This document shows positions 51,430 through 62,044 of a stretch of DNA of 64,000 bases, one piece after another. The position numbers and the translations under genes were made by a program. Source of the stretch: Alteromonas sp. a30 (GTDB lineage Bacteria; Pseudomonadota; Gammaproteobacteria; Enterobacterales; Alteromonadaceae); NCBI RefSeq assembly GCF_026788005.1, contig NZ_JABEPE010000014.1, forward strand, positions 62,001 through 126,000. The letters are read 5' to 3'. Numbering within the stretch: the stretch's first letter is position 1; each line of letters begins with the position of its first letter. A model generated the notes under the pieces. The model made no database searches. It was not told where the DNA came from and saw only the letters and a program-made list of their open reading frames with translations.

Positions 51430-51466
51430 AGCAGCGGCATTCAGCTTTGATTCCGCTGCTTTCTTT
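51430..51466 (+). terminator. terminator after DUF2333 gene
   Basis: AGCAGCGG (51430-51437) and CCGCTGCT (51453-51460) form an 8-bp stem with a 15-base loop, followed by TTCTTT. Confidence 0.82.
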
Positions 51467-51684
51467 CACACTGTCCCCTCTTTATTAATTCCTTAAAAAT
51501 TATCAGGTAAATCGTGAGCTTGCTGAGAAAATCATCAAGTTTGTGTATAGTCCGACTACACATTTTAGGTATAAAGAATTCGTTCCTAATCTCGATTAGT
51601 AATAAAAAATTTAATTTAATTCTTTCAAGTTATTAATATGAGCGGCTACTCTTTGGCTGTTCTTAACTAGGGTTAGCGTTATTA

Positions 51685-53487
51685 ATGTCCAATTCTACCA
51701 ATCAACTTACGCAGTCTATTCCAACGTTGAATGAGACTCAGCTAACAAAATTGAATCAGGCAATTACTGGCCTCGATCAAACCCAATTAATTTGGGCTAG
51801 CGGTTACTTGTTTGGGGTTGCCCAACAAGGATTAGCTGCCGGTGCTCCTGCTCAAGGCAGTCAGGAAAGTAAAGTTTTAACGATTCTTTACGGTTCGCAA
51901 ACAGGCAATGCAGAGTATCTTGCTAAAGATCACAAAAAGCGTCTTGAAGCTGAAGGCTATCCTGTGCGTATCGTTAGCATGGCTGACTACAAGCCAAAGG
52001 ATTTGAAAAAAGAATCACATTTATTGGTCATCGTGAGTACGCATGGTGAAGGCGAGCCACCCGATGATGCCGCAGAGCTATGGGAGTTTTTAGGTAGTAA
52101 GAAAGCATCTAAGTTGGATGGTTTGAAGTTCGCCGTTGTTGCCTTAGGTGACAGCAGTTATGAGTTCTTCTGCCAAACTGGCAAAGATTTTGATACTCGC
52201 ATTGCTAAGCAAGGTGCAACGGCACTTAAACCGCGTTTGGATTGCGATGTCGATTACCTTGAATCTGCCAATGCTTTTATCACTGAACTAACCAGTTCTA
52301 TTAAAGATGAGTTGTCAGCAGCCACACAAGCAGCGACGCCTATTGCTGGCGTGTCTGTGGCATCGGCAGAATCGGCTTATAACAAGTTAAACCCTTTCAC
52401 CGCAACATTATTAACCTCGGTGAAAATTACGGGCCGAGATTCAGTAAAAGATATTCGTCACATCGAAATTTCGCTAGCAGATTCCGGCTTGCAATATCAG
52501 CCTGGTGATGCACTAGGTGTTTGGTTTGAAAATGATGCAGCATTGGTTGATGAAATAGTAGCGTTGACCAAAAACAGAGCCGAAACAGAAGTGACGTTAA
52601 AAGAAGGGGCTTTATCCCTAGCAGAAGCCTTGAAAGGCAAGCTTGAATTAACCCTTAGCTATCCAGGATTTGTGCGTGCTTATGCAGAGGCAATTGGTAA
52701 TGCTGAACTAAAAGCGCTGTCTGATGATAGAAATAAATTGCGTGATTATCTTGTCGACCGTCAAATCATTGATGTTATCCGTGAGTACCCTGCGGAAATT
52801 CCGGCGCAGCAATTGGTTGAGAGTCTACGTCCATTAACACCTCGTCTATATTCAATTGCATCAAGCCAAGCAGAAGTGGAAGACGAGGTACATTTAACAA
52901 TCGGTTTGGTTGAATATGAGGCTTATGGTAAACCGCATTTAGGTGGCGCATCAGGCTATTTATGTAAGCACCTTGAAGAAGGTGACAACGTCAGGGTTTA
53001 CGTTGAGTCGAATAAACACTTCCGTTTACCTGAAGACCCAAATACACCAATTATTATGGTTGGTCCGGGCACGGGTATTGCACCTTTCCGTTCTTTCTTA
53101 CAGCAAAGAGAAGCGGAAGAGGCTGAAGGAAAGAATTGGTTGTTCTTTGGTAATCCTAACTTCACACAGGATTTCCTATACCAAGTTGAAATTCAGAAAT
53201 ACGTGAAAAGTGGTCTGCTAGACAAGGTTTCTTTAGCGTTCTCTCGCGATCAACAAGAGAAGATTTATGTTCAGCATCGCATGATTGAAGCTGGCAAAGA
53301 ATTATACGAATGGCTAGAGCAAGGCGCCCACTTTTATGTGTGTGGAGATGCCAATCGCATGGCTAAAGACGTGAACGATGCCTTGGTCAGCATCGTTAAA
53401 ACACACGGTAACAAGAATGATAAAGAAGCTGAGCAGTATGTGAATGACCTACGCAGAGCGAAAAGATACCAGAAGGATGTTTACTAA
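51685..53487 (+). CDS. cysJ: sulfite reductase flavoprotein alpha subunit
   Basis: 600 aa. Flavodoxin domain about residues 64-200 ([32 protein letters not shown] and [13 protein letters not shown]); FAD-binding domain about 235-445 ([19 protein letters not shown]); NADPH domain to the end ([35 protein letters not shown] and [11 protein letters not shown]). It transfers electrons from NADPH through FAD and FMN to the CysI hemoprotein for six-electron reduction of sulfite to sulfide. The stop overlaps the cysI start by one base. First gene of the cysJIH operon; CysB control is expected in this family but no site was identified. Confidence 0.98.
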   Translation: MSNSTNQLTQSIPTLNETQLTKLNQAITGLDQTQLIWASGYLFGVAQQGLAAGAPAQGSQESKVLTILYGSQTGNAEYLAKDHKKRLEAEGYPVRIVSMADYKPKDLKKESHLLVIVSTHGEGEPPDDAAELWEFLGSKKASKLDGLKFAVVALGDSSYEFFCQTGKDFDTRIAKQGATALKPRLDCDVDYLESANAFITELTSSIKDELSAATQAATPIAGVSVASAESAYNKLNPFTATLLTSVKITGRDSVKDIRHIEISLADSGLQYQPGDALGVWFENDAALVDEIVALTKNRAETEVTLKEGALSLAEALKGKLELTLSYPGFVRAYAEAIGNAELKALSDDRNKLRDYLVDRQIIDVIREYPAEIPAQQLVESLRPLTPRLYSIASSQAEVEDEVHLTIGLVEYEAYGKPHLGGASGYLCKHLEEGDNVRVYVESNKHFRLPEDPNTPIIMVGPGTGIAPFRSFLQQREAEEAEGKNWLFFGNPNFTQDFLYQVEIQKYVKSGLLDKVSLAFSRDQQEKIYVQHRMIEAGKELYEWLEQGAHFYVCGDANRMAKDVNDALVSIVKTHGNKNDKEAEQYVNDLRRAKRYQKDVY

Positions 53488-55187
53488 TGACGGCTGGCAA
53501 TAATAAAGACGGCAAGCTTTCCGATAACGAGCGATTAAAATCTGAAAGTGACTTTCTGCGCGGTAGCATAGCACAGGACTTAAAAGACGATGTGACTGGT
53601 GGATTCAACGGCGATAATTTCCAGTTGATTCGTTTCCATGGCATGTATCAACAGGATGATCGTGATATTCGTGCCGAGCGCACAAAACAGAAGTTGGAGC
53701 CGTTGCATAATGTAATGCTTCGAGCACGCTTGCCTGGCGGTATTATTGCTCCTGAGCAATGGTTAACGGTGGATAAGTTTGCTAAGGAAAGTACGTTATA
53801 TGGCAGCATCCGTTTAACGACACGTCAAACCTTCCAATATCATGGTGTGTTGAAGCCAAAAATTAAGGAGATGCACCAACTATTACATTCCGTTGGTATT
53901 GACTCCATTGCGACTGCCGGAGACGTTAATAGAAATGTACTTTGTACGCCAAATCCTTTCCAGTCTAAACTCCATATGGAAGCCTATGAGTGGGCGAAAA
54001 AGATAAGTGAGCACTTGCTACCTAAGACGCATGCCTATGCGGAAATTTGGCTAAATGGTGAAAAAGTCGAAACCACTGAAGAGCCTGTTTTAGGTAACTC
54101 CTACTTACCTCGGAAGTTCAAAACGACGGTTGCGATTCCGCCATACAATGACGTTGATGTCCATGCTAACGACCTCAATTTTATAGCGATTTCTGACGGC
54201 GATAGATTAGTCGGCTTCAATGTGCTTGTTGGCGGTGGTCTTGCTATGACGCACGGCGACAAAAACACTTATCCAAGAAAAGCGAGCGATTTCGGCTTTA
54301 TTGGCCTTGAGCATACGTTAGCTGTTGCGGAATCTGTTGTGACAACGCAACGTGATTGGGGCAACCGAGCAAACCGCAAGAATGCTAAAACTAAGTACAC
54401 ACTAGAAGCGGTTGGCGTTGATGCATTCCGTGAAGAAGTGGAAAAACGCGCAGGCGTGAAGTTTGAAGAAAGTCGTCCTTATGAGTTCACTGAACGTGGT
54501 GATCGCATTGGTTGGGTTGAAGGTGTAGACGGTAAATTCCATTTAACGTTATTCATTGAAAATGGCCGTATTTTAGATTTCCCAGAGCGCAAGCTAAAAA
54601 CAGGTTGTGCAGAAATCGCGAAGGTACATAAAGGTGATTTTCGCATGACACCTAATCAGAACTTAATTGTTGCGGGTGTCGCGCCAGAAGATAAAGCGAA
54701 AATTGAGCAAATTGCGAAAGAGCATGGCTTGATTCGAGAAGAACTAAGCGCGCAACGAGCAGCATCAATGGCGTGTGTTTCTTTGCCAACTTGCCCATTA
54801 GCGATGGCAGAAGCAGAGCGCTATTTGCCAAGTGCAGTAACCCGTCTTGAAGACATCATGAAAAAGCATGGTGTAGAGGACGAAGAAATTATCTTCCGTA
54901 TAACTGGCTGCCCCAATGGGTGTGGTCGTGCCATGCTTTCTGAAGTGGGATTGGTCGGTAAAGGCCCTGGTAAATACAACTTACATTTAGGGGGCGATGC
55001 AGTGGGTACACGTATCCCTAAAATGTACAAAGAAAATATTGGTGAAGATGAAATCTTCCAAATTTTGGATGATTTGATTGCGAAGTGGGCAAACAATAGA
55101 GAGCAGGGTGAAACCTTTGGTGATTTTGTGATCAGAGAAGGGGTCGTGAAACCTGTTATTAATTCAGCCGAGGATTTTTATGACTAA
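53487..55187 (+). CDS. cysI: sulfite reductase hemoprotein beta subunit
   Basis: 566 aa, starting on the last base of cysJ. Siroheme and [4Fe-4S] ligands: CVSLPTC (C-x5-C) followed by [12 protein letters not shown] (C-x3-C) in the C-terminal part. Substrate- and siroheme-binding arginines are in [15 protein letters not shown] and in the [20 protein letters not shown] block. With CysJ it makes the alpha8-beta4 assimilatory enzyme. Overlaps cysH by eight bases. Confidence 0.98.
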   Translation: MTAGNNKDGKLSDNERLKSESDFLRGSIAQDLKDDVTGGFNGDNFQLIRFHGMYQQDDRDIRAERTKQKLEPLHNVMLRARLPGGIIAPEQWLTVDKFAKESTLYGSIRLTTRQTFQYHGVLKPKIKEMHQLLHSVGIDSIATAGDVNRNVLCTPNPFQSKLHMEAYEWAKKISEHLLPKTHAYAEIWLNGEKVETTEEPVLGNSYLPRKFKTTVAIPPYNDVDVHANDLNFIAISDGDRLVGFNVLVGGGLAMTHGDKNTYPRKASDFGFIGLEHTLAVAESVVTTQRDWGNRANRKNAKTKYTLEAVGVDAFREEVEKRAGVKFEESRPYEFTERGDRIGWVEGVDGKFHLTLFIENGRILDFPERKLKTGCAEIAKVHKGDFRMTPNQNLIVAGVAPEDKAKIEQIAKEHGLIREELSAQRAASMACVSLPTCPLAMAEAERYLPSAVTRLEDIMKKHGVEDEEIIFRITGCPNGCGRAMLSEVGLVGKGPGKYNLHLGGDAVGTRIPKMYKENIGEDEIFQILDDLIAKWANNREQGETFGDFVIREGVVKPVINSAEDFYD

Positions 55188-55941
55188 TGCAGTAGCGGCA
55201 GCTATCACTCAGTCTTCAAGACTGTCAAATGTGATACTTGAAAAGGCCGAGTTAGAAGAGATAAATGTGCAGTTAGAAGCCATGAGTGCGCAAGAGCGTG
55301 TTGCTTGGGCTTTGGAATACTTGCCGCACAATATCATGTTGTCTTCCAGCTTTGGTATTCAAGCTGCCGTTATGTTGCATCTCGTTACGCAACAATATTC
55401 AGATATTCCAGTTGTTTTTACTGACACGGGTTATCTGTTTCCTGAAACCTATCTGTTTGCGGATGAGTTGAAGGAACGCTTAAATCTGAACCTCAAGACA
55501 TACCGAGCAACGCTATCTCCTGCATGGCAGGAGGCGCGTTTTGGTAAACTTTGGGAGCAGGGCGAGGAAGGTATCACTCAATACAATAAAATGAACAAGG
55601 TTGAGCCAATGAAAAAGGCTCAGGAAGAACTTGGTATCCAAAGCTGGTTTGCTGGTTTACGTCGCTCTCAGTCTGATTCCCGCAAAAATCTGGGTGTTTT
55701 ACAGCAGCTACCGGATGGTAAATTTAAAATTTACCCTGTTTTAGATTGGAGCAATAAAGACGTTCACTACTATCTTAAAGAGCATGATTTACCTTACCAC
55801 CCATTATGGGAGCAAGGTTACGTTTCTTTAGGGGACTGGCATACAACTCGACCACTCGAAGCGGGTATGACAGAAGAAGAAACCCGTTTCTTCGGGTTAA
55901 AGCGAGAATGTGGTTTGCATGAGTTTGGAGATGGGATTTAG
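55180..55941 (+). CDS. cysH: phosphoadenosine phosphosulfate reductase
   Basis: 253 aa, overlapping cysI by eight bases. PP-loop-type motif [27 protein letters not shown] in the substrate region; and the C-terminal [10 protein letters not shown] with the catalytic cysteine. It lacks the extra CC...CxxC cysteines of APS reductases, so PAPS is the substrate. It makes sulfite and PAP using thioredoxin or glutaredoxin. Third gene of the assimilatory operon, upstream of the sulfite reductase step in the pathway. Confidence 0.97.
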   Translation: MTNAVAAAITQSSRLSNVILEKAELEEINVQLEAMSAQERVAWALEYLPHNIMLSSSFGIQAAVMLHLVTQQYSDIPVVFTDTGYLFPETYLFADELKERLNLNLKTYRATLSPAWQEARFGKLWEQGEEGITQYNKMNKVEPMKKAQEELGIQSWFAGLRRSQSDSRKNLGVLQQLPDGKFKIYPVLDWSNKDVHYYLKEHDLPYHPLWEQGYVSLGDWHTTRPLEAGMTEEETRFFGLKRECGLHEFGDGI

Positions 55942-55953
55942 TCTCCCGAGGTT

Positions 55954-56880
55954 TTAACTTAGCTCAAAATCATTTTGAAGTAGTAATTTGAGCTTTTCCA
56001 TGTAATGTGGCGCTGGTGTGCTAGACACTAATTTAGCCAGCTCAGCGCCGGTAGCTGTAAATTTATAATAATTTAAGAACAAGCCTGAGCGTCTGGGAGC
56101 TAACTGAAAAGTGTCGCCACTACTGCGCCATTCATTCTTCCTTCCTGGCACAAGTTCTCCACTCTCAATCTCACTGTTAAAGATTAACCCTGCATCCATC
56201 AACGTCAATAGATCAGGATAGGGCAGCCCATGCTCTGCTAGGTTCAATTGCTGACTTTTTCTTGATAACCCTAAGAGGGTCATAAAGCTAGGTTTTCGAT
56301 AGTACCCAATTAGAATTTTGGGACTGTTTTCTCCTTTCATCTTAGTGGTTAAACTTACGGCGTTTTGAAAGATACGTGCATCTCGCTGTGTGAGCTGTTT
56401 TAGTGTTTGTAGCGTTCTTAAAGAAAACGTTCCGGGTTTACTAATCTCCACTGCAAAGATTTTGCCCCAAATTTCTTGCATTGTTTCTGAAAAGATATTT
56501 TCAGCTAAATCGATAAAGCTGTAGAACCAATCTGGGTCAATACTTTCATCCGACACTTGCTCAATGGAGAGTTCCAATGCCTTTTCCAAGATTTTCTCTA
56601 AGTTTGATAATTGTCTTGCTTTTTTTACATGGCGTCGTCTTGCTAATTTTTTACCAACGTCTTCATCTAACTTAGTGTATTTAGAGGTTGTCACCCCTGC
56701 TTGATGGAATAGGCGAGTGATGCGGGTAGCAACAACACCAGTTGTATTTGGCGATTTGTTGCTTTTTTCTTCAGGAACGCTAGTGCTTGAATTTGTTGGC
56801 TTTTTTTCCACTTTTCGCACTGTTTCATTGGAAACTGACGTATTAACTGAAGATATATTGGTCATAAATTCGCCACACAT
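55954..56880 (-). CDS. TIGR03899/DUF2806-like protein
   Basis: 308 aa. The N-terminal 60 residues are polar and probably disordered (KPTNSSTSVPEEKSNKSPNT). A core of about 200 residues contains QLSNLEKILEKALELSIEQV, IDPDWFYSFIDLAENIFSE, MQEIWGKIFAVEISKPGTFS and LRTLQTLKQLTQRDARIFQN. These blocks match a conserved hypothetical family known from Vibrio and Shewanella relatives (TIGR03899, related to DUF2806). The function is not established. The C-terminus has a second alpha/beta-like domain. It is convergent with cysH, 12 bp apart, with its own promoter region between 56881 and 57194. Confidence 0.72.
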   Translation of the reverse strand: MCGEFMTNISSVNTSVSNETVRKVEKKPTNSSTSVPEEKSNKSPNTTGVVATRITRLFHQAGVTTSKYTKLDEDVGKKLARRRHVKKARQLSNLEKILEKALELSIEQVSDESIDPDWFYSFIDLAENIFSETMQEIWGKIFAVEISKPGTFSLRTLQTLKQLTQRDARIFQNAVSLTTKMKGENSPKILIGYYRKPSFMTLLGLSRKSQQLNLAEHGLPYPDLLTLMDAGLIFNSEIESGELVPGRKNEWRSSGDTFQLAPRRSGLFLNYYKFTATGAELAKLVSSTPAPHYMEKLKLLLQNDFELS

Positions 56881-57194
56881 GTTCGATTATGTTGTATAGT
56901 AAAATTCCCGTTAGGGATGTTTTTTATGATACGCCTAAAGCGCTGTACTATGAACTGAAATTCACACGAGATAAAATTTTACAGGGTTTGGTTTTATTCT
57001 TAACCTCTGTGGAAACGATAGTAGTATTTCAAACTATATTAGTTGCAAGTGTGCCTTAACCGCTTTATGTTGTTGACTAAAAGAAACCGTAATATTAGAA
57101 CTAATTAAGAGGGTTTTTCTTCACACTCTTATGGTATAAGGTTAAATAATCTATTGGTTGATATTACCTAATTCTAAGTTTAGCGGAACATTGA
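56881..57194. other. 314-bp divergent intergenic region, no gene seen
   Basis: It separates the minus-strand TIGR03899-like gene from the plus-strand phosphodiesterase gene and must hold both promoters. AT-rich, with one short hairpin (TCCC-GTTA-GGGA near 56908). No conserved binding site was identified. Confidence 0.5.
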
Positions 57195-59420
57195 ATGTGC
57201 CCAAGTGATTATGAAAACGATGAATTAATCTTCATTGACGAAGACGAGCTGGTTGAACATGTAGAGGAAACCATTGAGGGTGCTTGGCATGTACTCGTTG
57301 TAGACGATGACGAGGAAATCCATTCTGTCACTAGGTTGGCGCTATCCGATCTAATCTTAAATGGACGTAAATTAGCATTTCATCATGCTTATTCCGGCGC
57401 TCAAGCTCTTAATTATTTAAAAGAATATGGTAGCAGTATTGCGATCATTCTTCTTGATGTGGTTATGGAGACTGATGATGCAGGGCTACAAGTTGCTAAG
57501 AAGTTACGTGATGAATTGAAGCTGGATGAACCCAGAATTATTCTCAGAACGGGTCAGCCGGGTTATGCGCCAGAAGAAAATGTCATTAAAGAATATGATA
57601 TTAATGATTACAAAACAAAAACAGAGTTAACCAGAAGTAAACTGGTTACAACCATCATTTCATCCATTCGGTCATACCAACAAATTCTAACAATCAATCA
57701 AAGCCGTAAAGGCTTACAAAAAGTTATTCGGTCGTCTGCGAATTTACAAGAAGAGCAGTCGGTTAGTGGTTTTTGCACCGGGGTTTTAGCTCAAATTAGT
57801 GCCATTTTAAATCGCCCAGTTTCAGGGTTGGTAGCGTCAAGAGCGGCATCAGTATTTGATTTGGATGATGATGGTCTGTATGTGCTTGGTGCCACCGAGT
57901 CTTTTTCGGAGGCTTCGGGGAAACCACTAAACGTATTACAAAAACCTGCAATTTCTAGTTTGATAGACCAGTCATTACGCGATAAATCTCATACATTTGC
58001 ATCTGAACATTGTGTCTTTTTTATGGGGCGCTCGGGCTACGATGCTTCCATATTTGTAGAACTAGACTCTCCTCTTGATACAACCCAAGAACAATTATTA
58101 GAAGTTTTCTTAAGTAGCGTGTCAGTAGGCTACGAAAATGTAAATCTTTTCCATCAATTGCGTAATGCGGCATTTAGAGATTGGTTAACGAAGTTGCCAA
58201 ACAGAACGCAATTTATCAAAATGTTGGATGGTGTGCATTGGAACTCATCAAATAGAGCCATAGACATTGTGGCGCTTATCGATGTTAGCCATTTTTCCGA
58301 TATTAATGATGGGTTGGGGCAAGAAGCTGGCAATCATCTTTTAATTGCGGTCGCCGAAAGGCTTGTACAGTGGTTTGGGGCGGAAGCTCAAATATCGCGT
58401 ATTGGTGCGGATGTTTTTGGTGTGATAGGCAATAGTGAAACGCTAAGTGTCGAGCGAATTAATGATGTGTTTCTTTCGCCCTTTAAAGCCGGTGATCACA
58501 CACTACCGATTAACGTTTATATTGGCTTATGTCACTTGTTAGAGAAAAATAGTGGCTTAAATATACTTAAGCAAACCAATATTGCGTTAAATCGCGCGAA
58601 GAAAAGTCTAACCAATAACTATGAGTTTTATGCTCCAGAAATGGAGGAAAAAACTACTTGGCGACTAGATATGATTCGCCGCCTACGAGGCGATTTTGCA
58701 GATAGAAAGCTGGAAGTGTGGTACCAACCTCAGGTTGATTTGCTCACTGAAAAAGTGGTTGGTGTTGAGGCGTTGTTGCGTTGGCCAACTGGTGATGGTC
58801 AGTATATTTCTCCCGCTGTTTTTGTTCCTCTAGCAGAGTATTCCGGCTTAATAATTGATATTGGTGCTTGGGTCTTAGAAGAAGCTTGTGGCAAGTTAAG
58901 AGAGTTAGATAATCTTGGAGTTGGTGATATTCGCTTGTCTGTGAATATTTCAATGCCACAATTTAGAGATTCTAAGTTCTTAGATTTGGTTTTAAGTACC
59001 ATTAAACAATTTGAAATTCCTAAAGGCCGTTTAGAGTTAGAGATTACAGAAAGCATTGTTATGGATGAGCCTCAAATTGTCGTAGAGGCATTAAGGGAGC
59101 TTAAGGATAATGGTGTACAAGTGGCAATTGACGACTTTGGTACAGGTTTTTCTTCTATGAGTTACCTGCAACAATTGCCCTTGGACAGACTTAAAGTTGA
59201 TAGGGCGTTTGTGAATGAAATTGAGCTAGGGCACTCTGCTTTTATTGCAGAAACCATTATCACTTTGGGCCAAAAGCTTGGGTTAAAAACGATCGCCGAA
59301 GGCGTTGAAAAACGAGAGCAAGCCAGTTACATGTTAAACATTGGGTGTGATGAAGCTCAGGGTTTCTTATACGCTAAACCAATGCCTTACAATGAACTAG
59401 TTGCTTTTTTAAAACAGTAA
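57195..59420 (+). CDS. response regulator with DUF3369, degenerate GGDEF and EAL domains
   Basis: 741 aa. Receiver domain about residues 31-160 with the phosphoacceptor Asp88 (AIILLDVVMETDDAG) and acidic cluster LVVDDDEE; DUF3369 about 170-315; a GGDEF-type fold about 325-480 in which the signature is ISRIGADVFGVIG (GADVF at 404-408), so cyclase activity is unlikely; EAL domain about 495-735 with intact GVEALLRWP (EAL 525-527), SVNISMPQF, LELEITESIV and AIDDFGTGFSSMSYL. It should therefore be a phosphodiesterase of cyclic di-GMP, controlled by phosphorylation. No sensor kinase is adjacent. The GGDEF-like domain may be regulatory. Confidence 0.93.
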   Translation: MCPSDYENDELIFIDEDELVEHVEETIEGAWHVLVVDDDEEIHSVTRLALSDLILNGRKLAFHHAYSGAQALNYLKEYGSSIAIILLDVVMETDDAGLQVAKKLRDELKLDEPRIILRTGQPGYAPEENVIKEYDINDYKTKTELTRSKLVTTIISSIRSYQQILTINQSRKGLQKVIRSSANLQEEQSVSGFCTGVLAQISAILNRPVSGLVASRAASVFDLDDDGLYVLGATESFSEASGKPLNVLQKPAISSLIDQSLRDKSHTFASEHCVFFMGRSGYDASIFVELDSPLDTTQEQLLEVFLSSVSVGYENVNLFHQLRNAAFRDWLTKLPNRTQFIKMLDGVHWNSSNRAIDIVALIDVSHFSDINDGLGQEAGNHLLIAVAERLVQWFGAEAQISRIGADVFGVIGNSETLSVERINDVFLSPFKAGDHTLPINVYIGLCHLLEKNSGLNILKQTNIALNRAKKSLTNNYEFYAPEMEEKTTWRLDMIRRLRGDFADRKLEVWYQPQVDLLTEKVVGVEALLRWPTGDGQYISPAVFVPLAEYSGLIIDIGAWVLEEACGKLRELDNLGVGDIRLSVNISMPQFRDSKFLDLVLSTIKQFEIPKGRLELEITESIVMDEPQIVVEALRELKDNGVQVAIDDFGTGFSSMSYLQQLPLDRLKVDRAFVNEIELGHSAFIAETIITLGQKLGLKTIAEGVEKREQASYMLNIGCDEAQGFLYAKPMPYNELVAFLKQ

Positions 59421-59442
59421 AGCGCCAGAGTATTTGTAATTC

Positions 59443-60018
59443 TCAAGATAATATCTTTGTCACAATGCCTTGTATGCAAGGTAGCGATTCCTGCTCGAAC
59501 CAAGGATTTTTCTTTAACCAAAGATTATTTCGAGGGGAAGGGTGAGGCAATACCAAGTATTTCGGCCAATAATCACGCCAATTCTGACATCGCTGCGTCA
59601 GATTCTTTTTATCTTTTAAATAATATTGTTGTGCGTATTGCCCTATTAGCAGTATTGCTTGCAAATCTGGTAATTGATTACGAATAGTTGGATGCCAGGT
59701 TTTTGCACATTCTGGCCTAGGCGGTAAGTCACCAGATTTTCCAGTTCCCGGGTAGCAAAATCCCATAGGCACTATCGCGACATTATTTTCGTCATAAAAT
59801 AGTTCATCACTTACATTCAACCACTCTCTAAGACGCGCACCAGAAGCATCATTCCAAGGTTTTTGTGAGTTATGAGCGTGTATTCCAGGAGCTTGACCAA
59901 CGATCATAATTTTGGCGGTTGAGCTGAATTGAAGTACAGGTGTTGGTGGAAGAGGTAATGTATCTTCGCATAGTCTGCACTGATGAATTTCGTTGAGTAG
60001 ATTAGTATTAAACTTCAT
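59443..60018 (-). CDS. uracil-DNA glycosylase family protein
   Basis: 191 aa. The motif IMIVGQAPGIHAHNSQKPWN resembles motif 1 (GQxPGxxE type) and the C-terminal VLPHPSPRNNLWLKKNPWF resembles motif 2 (HPSP), both of the uracil-DNA glycosylase superfamily. Cysteines CRLC near residue 14 are not in the iron-sulfur arrangement of families 4 and 5. The catalytic residue differs from classical Ung, so substrate preference is uncertain. It would remove damaged or deaminated bases in DNA repair. Convergent with the phosphodiesterase gene and divergent from a small secreted gene. Confidence 0.82.
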   Translation of the reverse strand: MKFNTNLLNEIHQCRLCEDTLPLPPTPVLQFSSTAKIMIVGQAPGIHAHNSQKPWNDASGARLREWLNVSDELFYDENNVAIVPMGFCYPGTGKSGDLPPRPECAKTWHPTIRNQLPDLQAILLIGQYAQQYYLKDKKNLTQRCQNWRDYWPKYLVLPHPSPRNNLWLKKNPWFEQESLPCIQGIVTKILS

Positions 60019-60108
60019 TTGATTACAAGCGTAACCGAAAAAGGTTACATTTTCAGTTTATGATGTTATAGTGATTATAACTGGGCAGATTATTAAGGGG
60101 TATATTTA

Positions 60109-60426
60109 ATGAAAAAAGTAGTCTTAGTTGCTTTATTATCTCTCTTGACCTCATTCTCCTATGCCAGTGAAAGAGATCAGAAGCAGAATTTATTTAAGTG
60201 TGTAGACGGTGAAACGCTCTCCATTAATGCATCGTGTATGCAAGATACGTTTCAACAGAGTGCCGAAGTGCAGCAGCAATCTTTTGATTACGCCAATTTA
60301 AATGATGGCTTGAGCGAAAATGTTATGGCGACGATGAGCTTCTATCCTGATAAGATGTTAATTGAAGTTGTTGCTCATGCTGATGCAGTTAATTCAGGTT
60401 TTGCTGCGGTTTCAGAATACAAGTAA
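60109..60426 (+). CDS. small secreted protein, unknown
   Basis: 105 aa; AAGGGG before ATG 60109. Signal peptide KKVVLVALLSLLTSFSYASE, then a mature part of about 85 residues with two cysteines (FKCVDGETLSINASCMQDTF), which would make one disulfide in the periplasm. The Cys-containing part is like small DUF4124-type domains in style, but I cannot assign it. Isolated gene with its own terminator. Confidence 0.75.
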   Translation: MKKVVLVALLSLLTSFSYASERDQKQNLFKCVDGETLSINASCMQDTFQQSAEVQQQSFDYANLNDGLSENVMATMSFYPDKMLIEVVAHADAVNSGFAAVSEYK

Positions 60427-60443
60427 ACTCCTGTTCTAAAAAT

Positions 60444-60472
60444 AAAAAACCAAGCTTCGGCTTGGTTTTTTT
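60444..60472 (+). terminator. rho-independent terminator
   Basis: AACCAAGC and GCTTGGTT make an 8-bp stem with a stable TTCG tetraloop, flanked by A-run and T-run; it can act on both strands, for the small secreted gene and for sthA. Confidence 0.95.
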
Positions 60473-60508
60473 GTTTTAGACTGAAATCGATGCCTTTTAA
60501 AATAGCAT

Positions 60509-61945
60509 TTAAGTAAAAAGGCGATTCAATCCATTAATTGCTGCAACACGATAGGCTTCTGCCATTGTGGGGTAGTTGAAAGTTGTATTAACAAAATACT
60601 CAATATTATTGGCTTCGCCTTTTTGCTGCATGATGGCTTGCCCAATATGAATGATCTCAGAAGCCCGTTCACCAAAGCAGTGAATACCCAATATCTCTTT
60701 TGTTTCTCTGTGAAAAAGAATTTTTAGTCCCCCGACTAGATTGTTGGCAATCTGTGCTTTTGCAAGGTGCTTAAATTGTGCACGACCTACTTCATAAGGG
60801 ATTTTCGCAGCCGTTAGTTCTTGTTCTGTTTTTCCAACTGAACTAATTTCAGGAATGGTGTAAATTCCCGTTGGAATATCTTCTACTAAACTGGAGTTAC
60901 AATTTCCGCTTAGCATTGCTTCTGCGGCAAAACGCCCTTGATTGTAGGCTGCTGATGCGAGGCTAGGGTAGCCAATGACATCACCTACGGCATAAACATT
61001 TTCAACTTCCGTTTTGTAGTTTCTGTCAACGTTAAGCTGTCCGCGAGAATCCGTTTGAAGTCCAATACTTTCCAAATTAAGCATATCTGTATTACCTGTT
61101 CTACCATTCGCAAATAGCAGACAATCGGCCTTCATTTTTTTGCCTGAGTGAAGGTTGAGTATTACGCCATCATCCGTTCCCTGAATAGATTCATATTGTT
61201 CATCATGGCGGATGACAACACCCATATTCCATAAGTGATAACTCAGTGCATCAGAATACTCGGCATCTAAAAAGGACAGTAGGCGCTCGCGCATATTTAC
61301 CAAATCAACTTTTACACCAAGTCCTCTAAATATGGACGCATATTCGCTTCCAATAACTCCAGCCCCGTAAATAATAATATTACGAGGATCGTGGTTTAAA
61401 CTGAGAATAGAGTCGCTGTTATAAATTCGAGGGTGATCAAAGTCGACATCAGGTGGTGTGTATGGACGCGAGCCTGTAGCAATTACGATATGCTTTGCAG
61501 TGATATGGTCTACTGAGTCGTCTGGGCGTCTAATTTGGATGGTATGCTGGTCAATAAAGGAAGCTTCACCGTGATGCACTTGAACTCGGTTTCTTTCATA
61601 AAAGCTTCGACGTAGTTTCACTTGTTTCCTAATGACATTCGATGCATGACTGAGAATTTGCTCGAAGTTAAGGTGTTGTGTGTTCTCACCATCGTTAAAT
61701 AACGGTGTATTATTAAATTCAATTAAGCGACTAATGGAGTGGCGTAGAGCTTTCGAAGGAATTGTGCCCCAATGTGTGCAACCACCACCAACCATACTAT
61801 GTCGCTCAATAACGGCAACATTCTGCCCTGATTTAGAAAGTTGCATAGCAACACCTTCGCCTCCAGGGCCTGTTCCTATAACAATGGCATCATATTGAAA
61901 TTTAGGGCGAGAATTGCGTTTTGGGGATTTAGTTTTGGGTGTCAT
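60509..61945 (-). CDS. sthA: soluble pyridine nucleotide transhydrogenase
   Basis: 478 aa. FAD-binding [17 protein letters not shown], then the altered redox site [19 protein letters not shown], in which the second cysteine of lipoamide-dehydrogenase relatives is replaced by Thr, the SthA signature. NAD-binding [20 protein letters not shown] and C-terminal [20 protein letters not shown] follow. It balances NADPH and NADH in the cytosol. In E. coli sthA lies next to fabR; here a desaturase gene is placed between them, which keeps the neighbourhood. Confidence 0.96.
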   Translation of the reverse strand: MTPKTKSPKRNSRPKFQYDAIVIGTGPGGEGVAMQLSKSGQNVAVIERHSMVGGGCTHWGTIPSKALRHSISRLIEFNNTPLFNDGENTQHLNFEQILSHASNVIRKQVKLRRSFYERNRVQVHHGEASFIDQHTIQIRRPDDSVDHITAKHIVIATGSRPYTPPDVDFDHPRIYNSDSILSLNHDPRNIIIYGAGVIGSEYASIFRGLGVKVDLVNMRERLLSFLDAEYSDALSYHLWNMGVVIRHDEQYESIQGTDDGVILNLHSGKKMKADCLLFANGRTGNTDMLNLESIGLQTDSRGQLNVDRNYKTEVENVYAVGDVIGYPSLASAAYNQGRFAAEAMLSGNCNSSLVEDIPTGIYTIPEISSVGKTEQELTAAKIPYEVGRAQFKHLAKAQIANNLVGGLKILFHRETKEILGIHCFGERASEIIHIGQAIMQQKGEANNIEYFVNTTFNYPTMAEAYRVAAINGLNRLFT

Positions 61946-62044
61946 AATCCAGTTAAACCGTTAATTTTATGCTGAATAGTTATTCACTTTACCCTAGCAC
62001 ATTCGGTCGAAGATTCCTCCAGCTTATGACACCAAATTCATGAA

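Noticed and set aside
51520-51551. A sigma-70 promoter for cysJ (TTGCTG and TATAGT)
   Set aside because: The spacing of 20 bp is too long and no CysB site could be recognised, so it was not listed as a feature.
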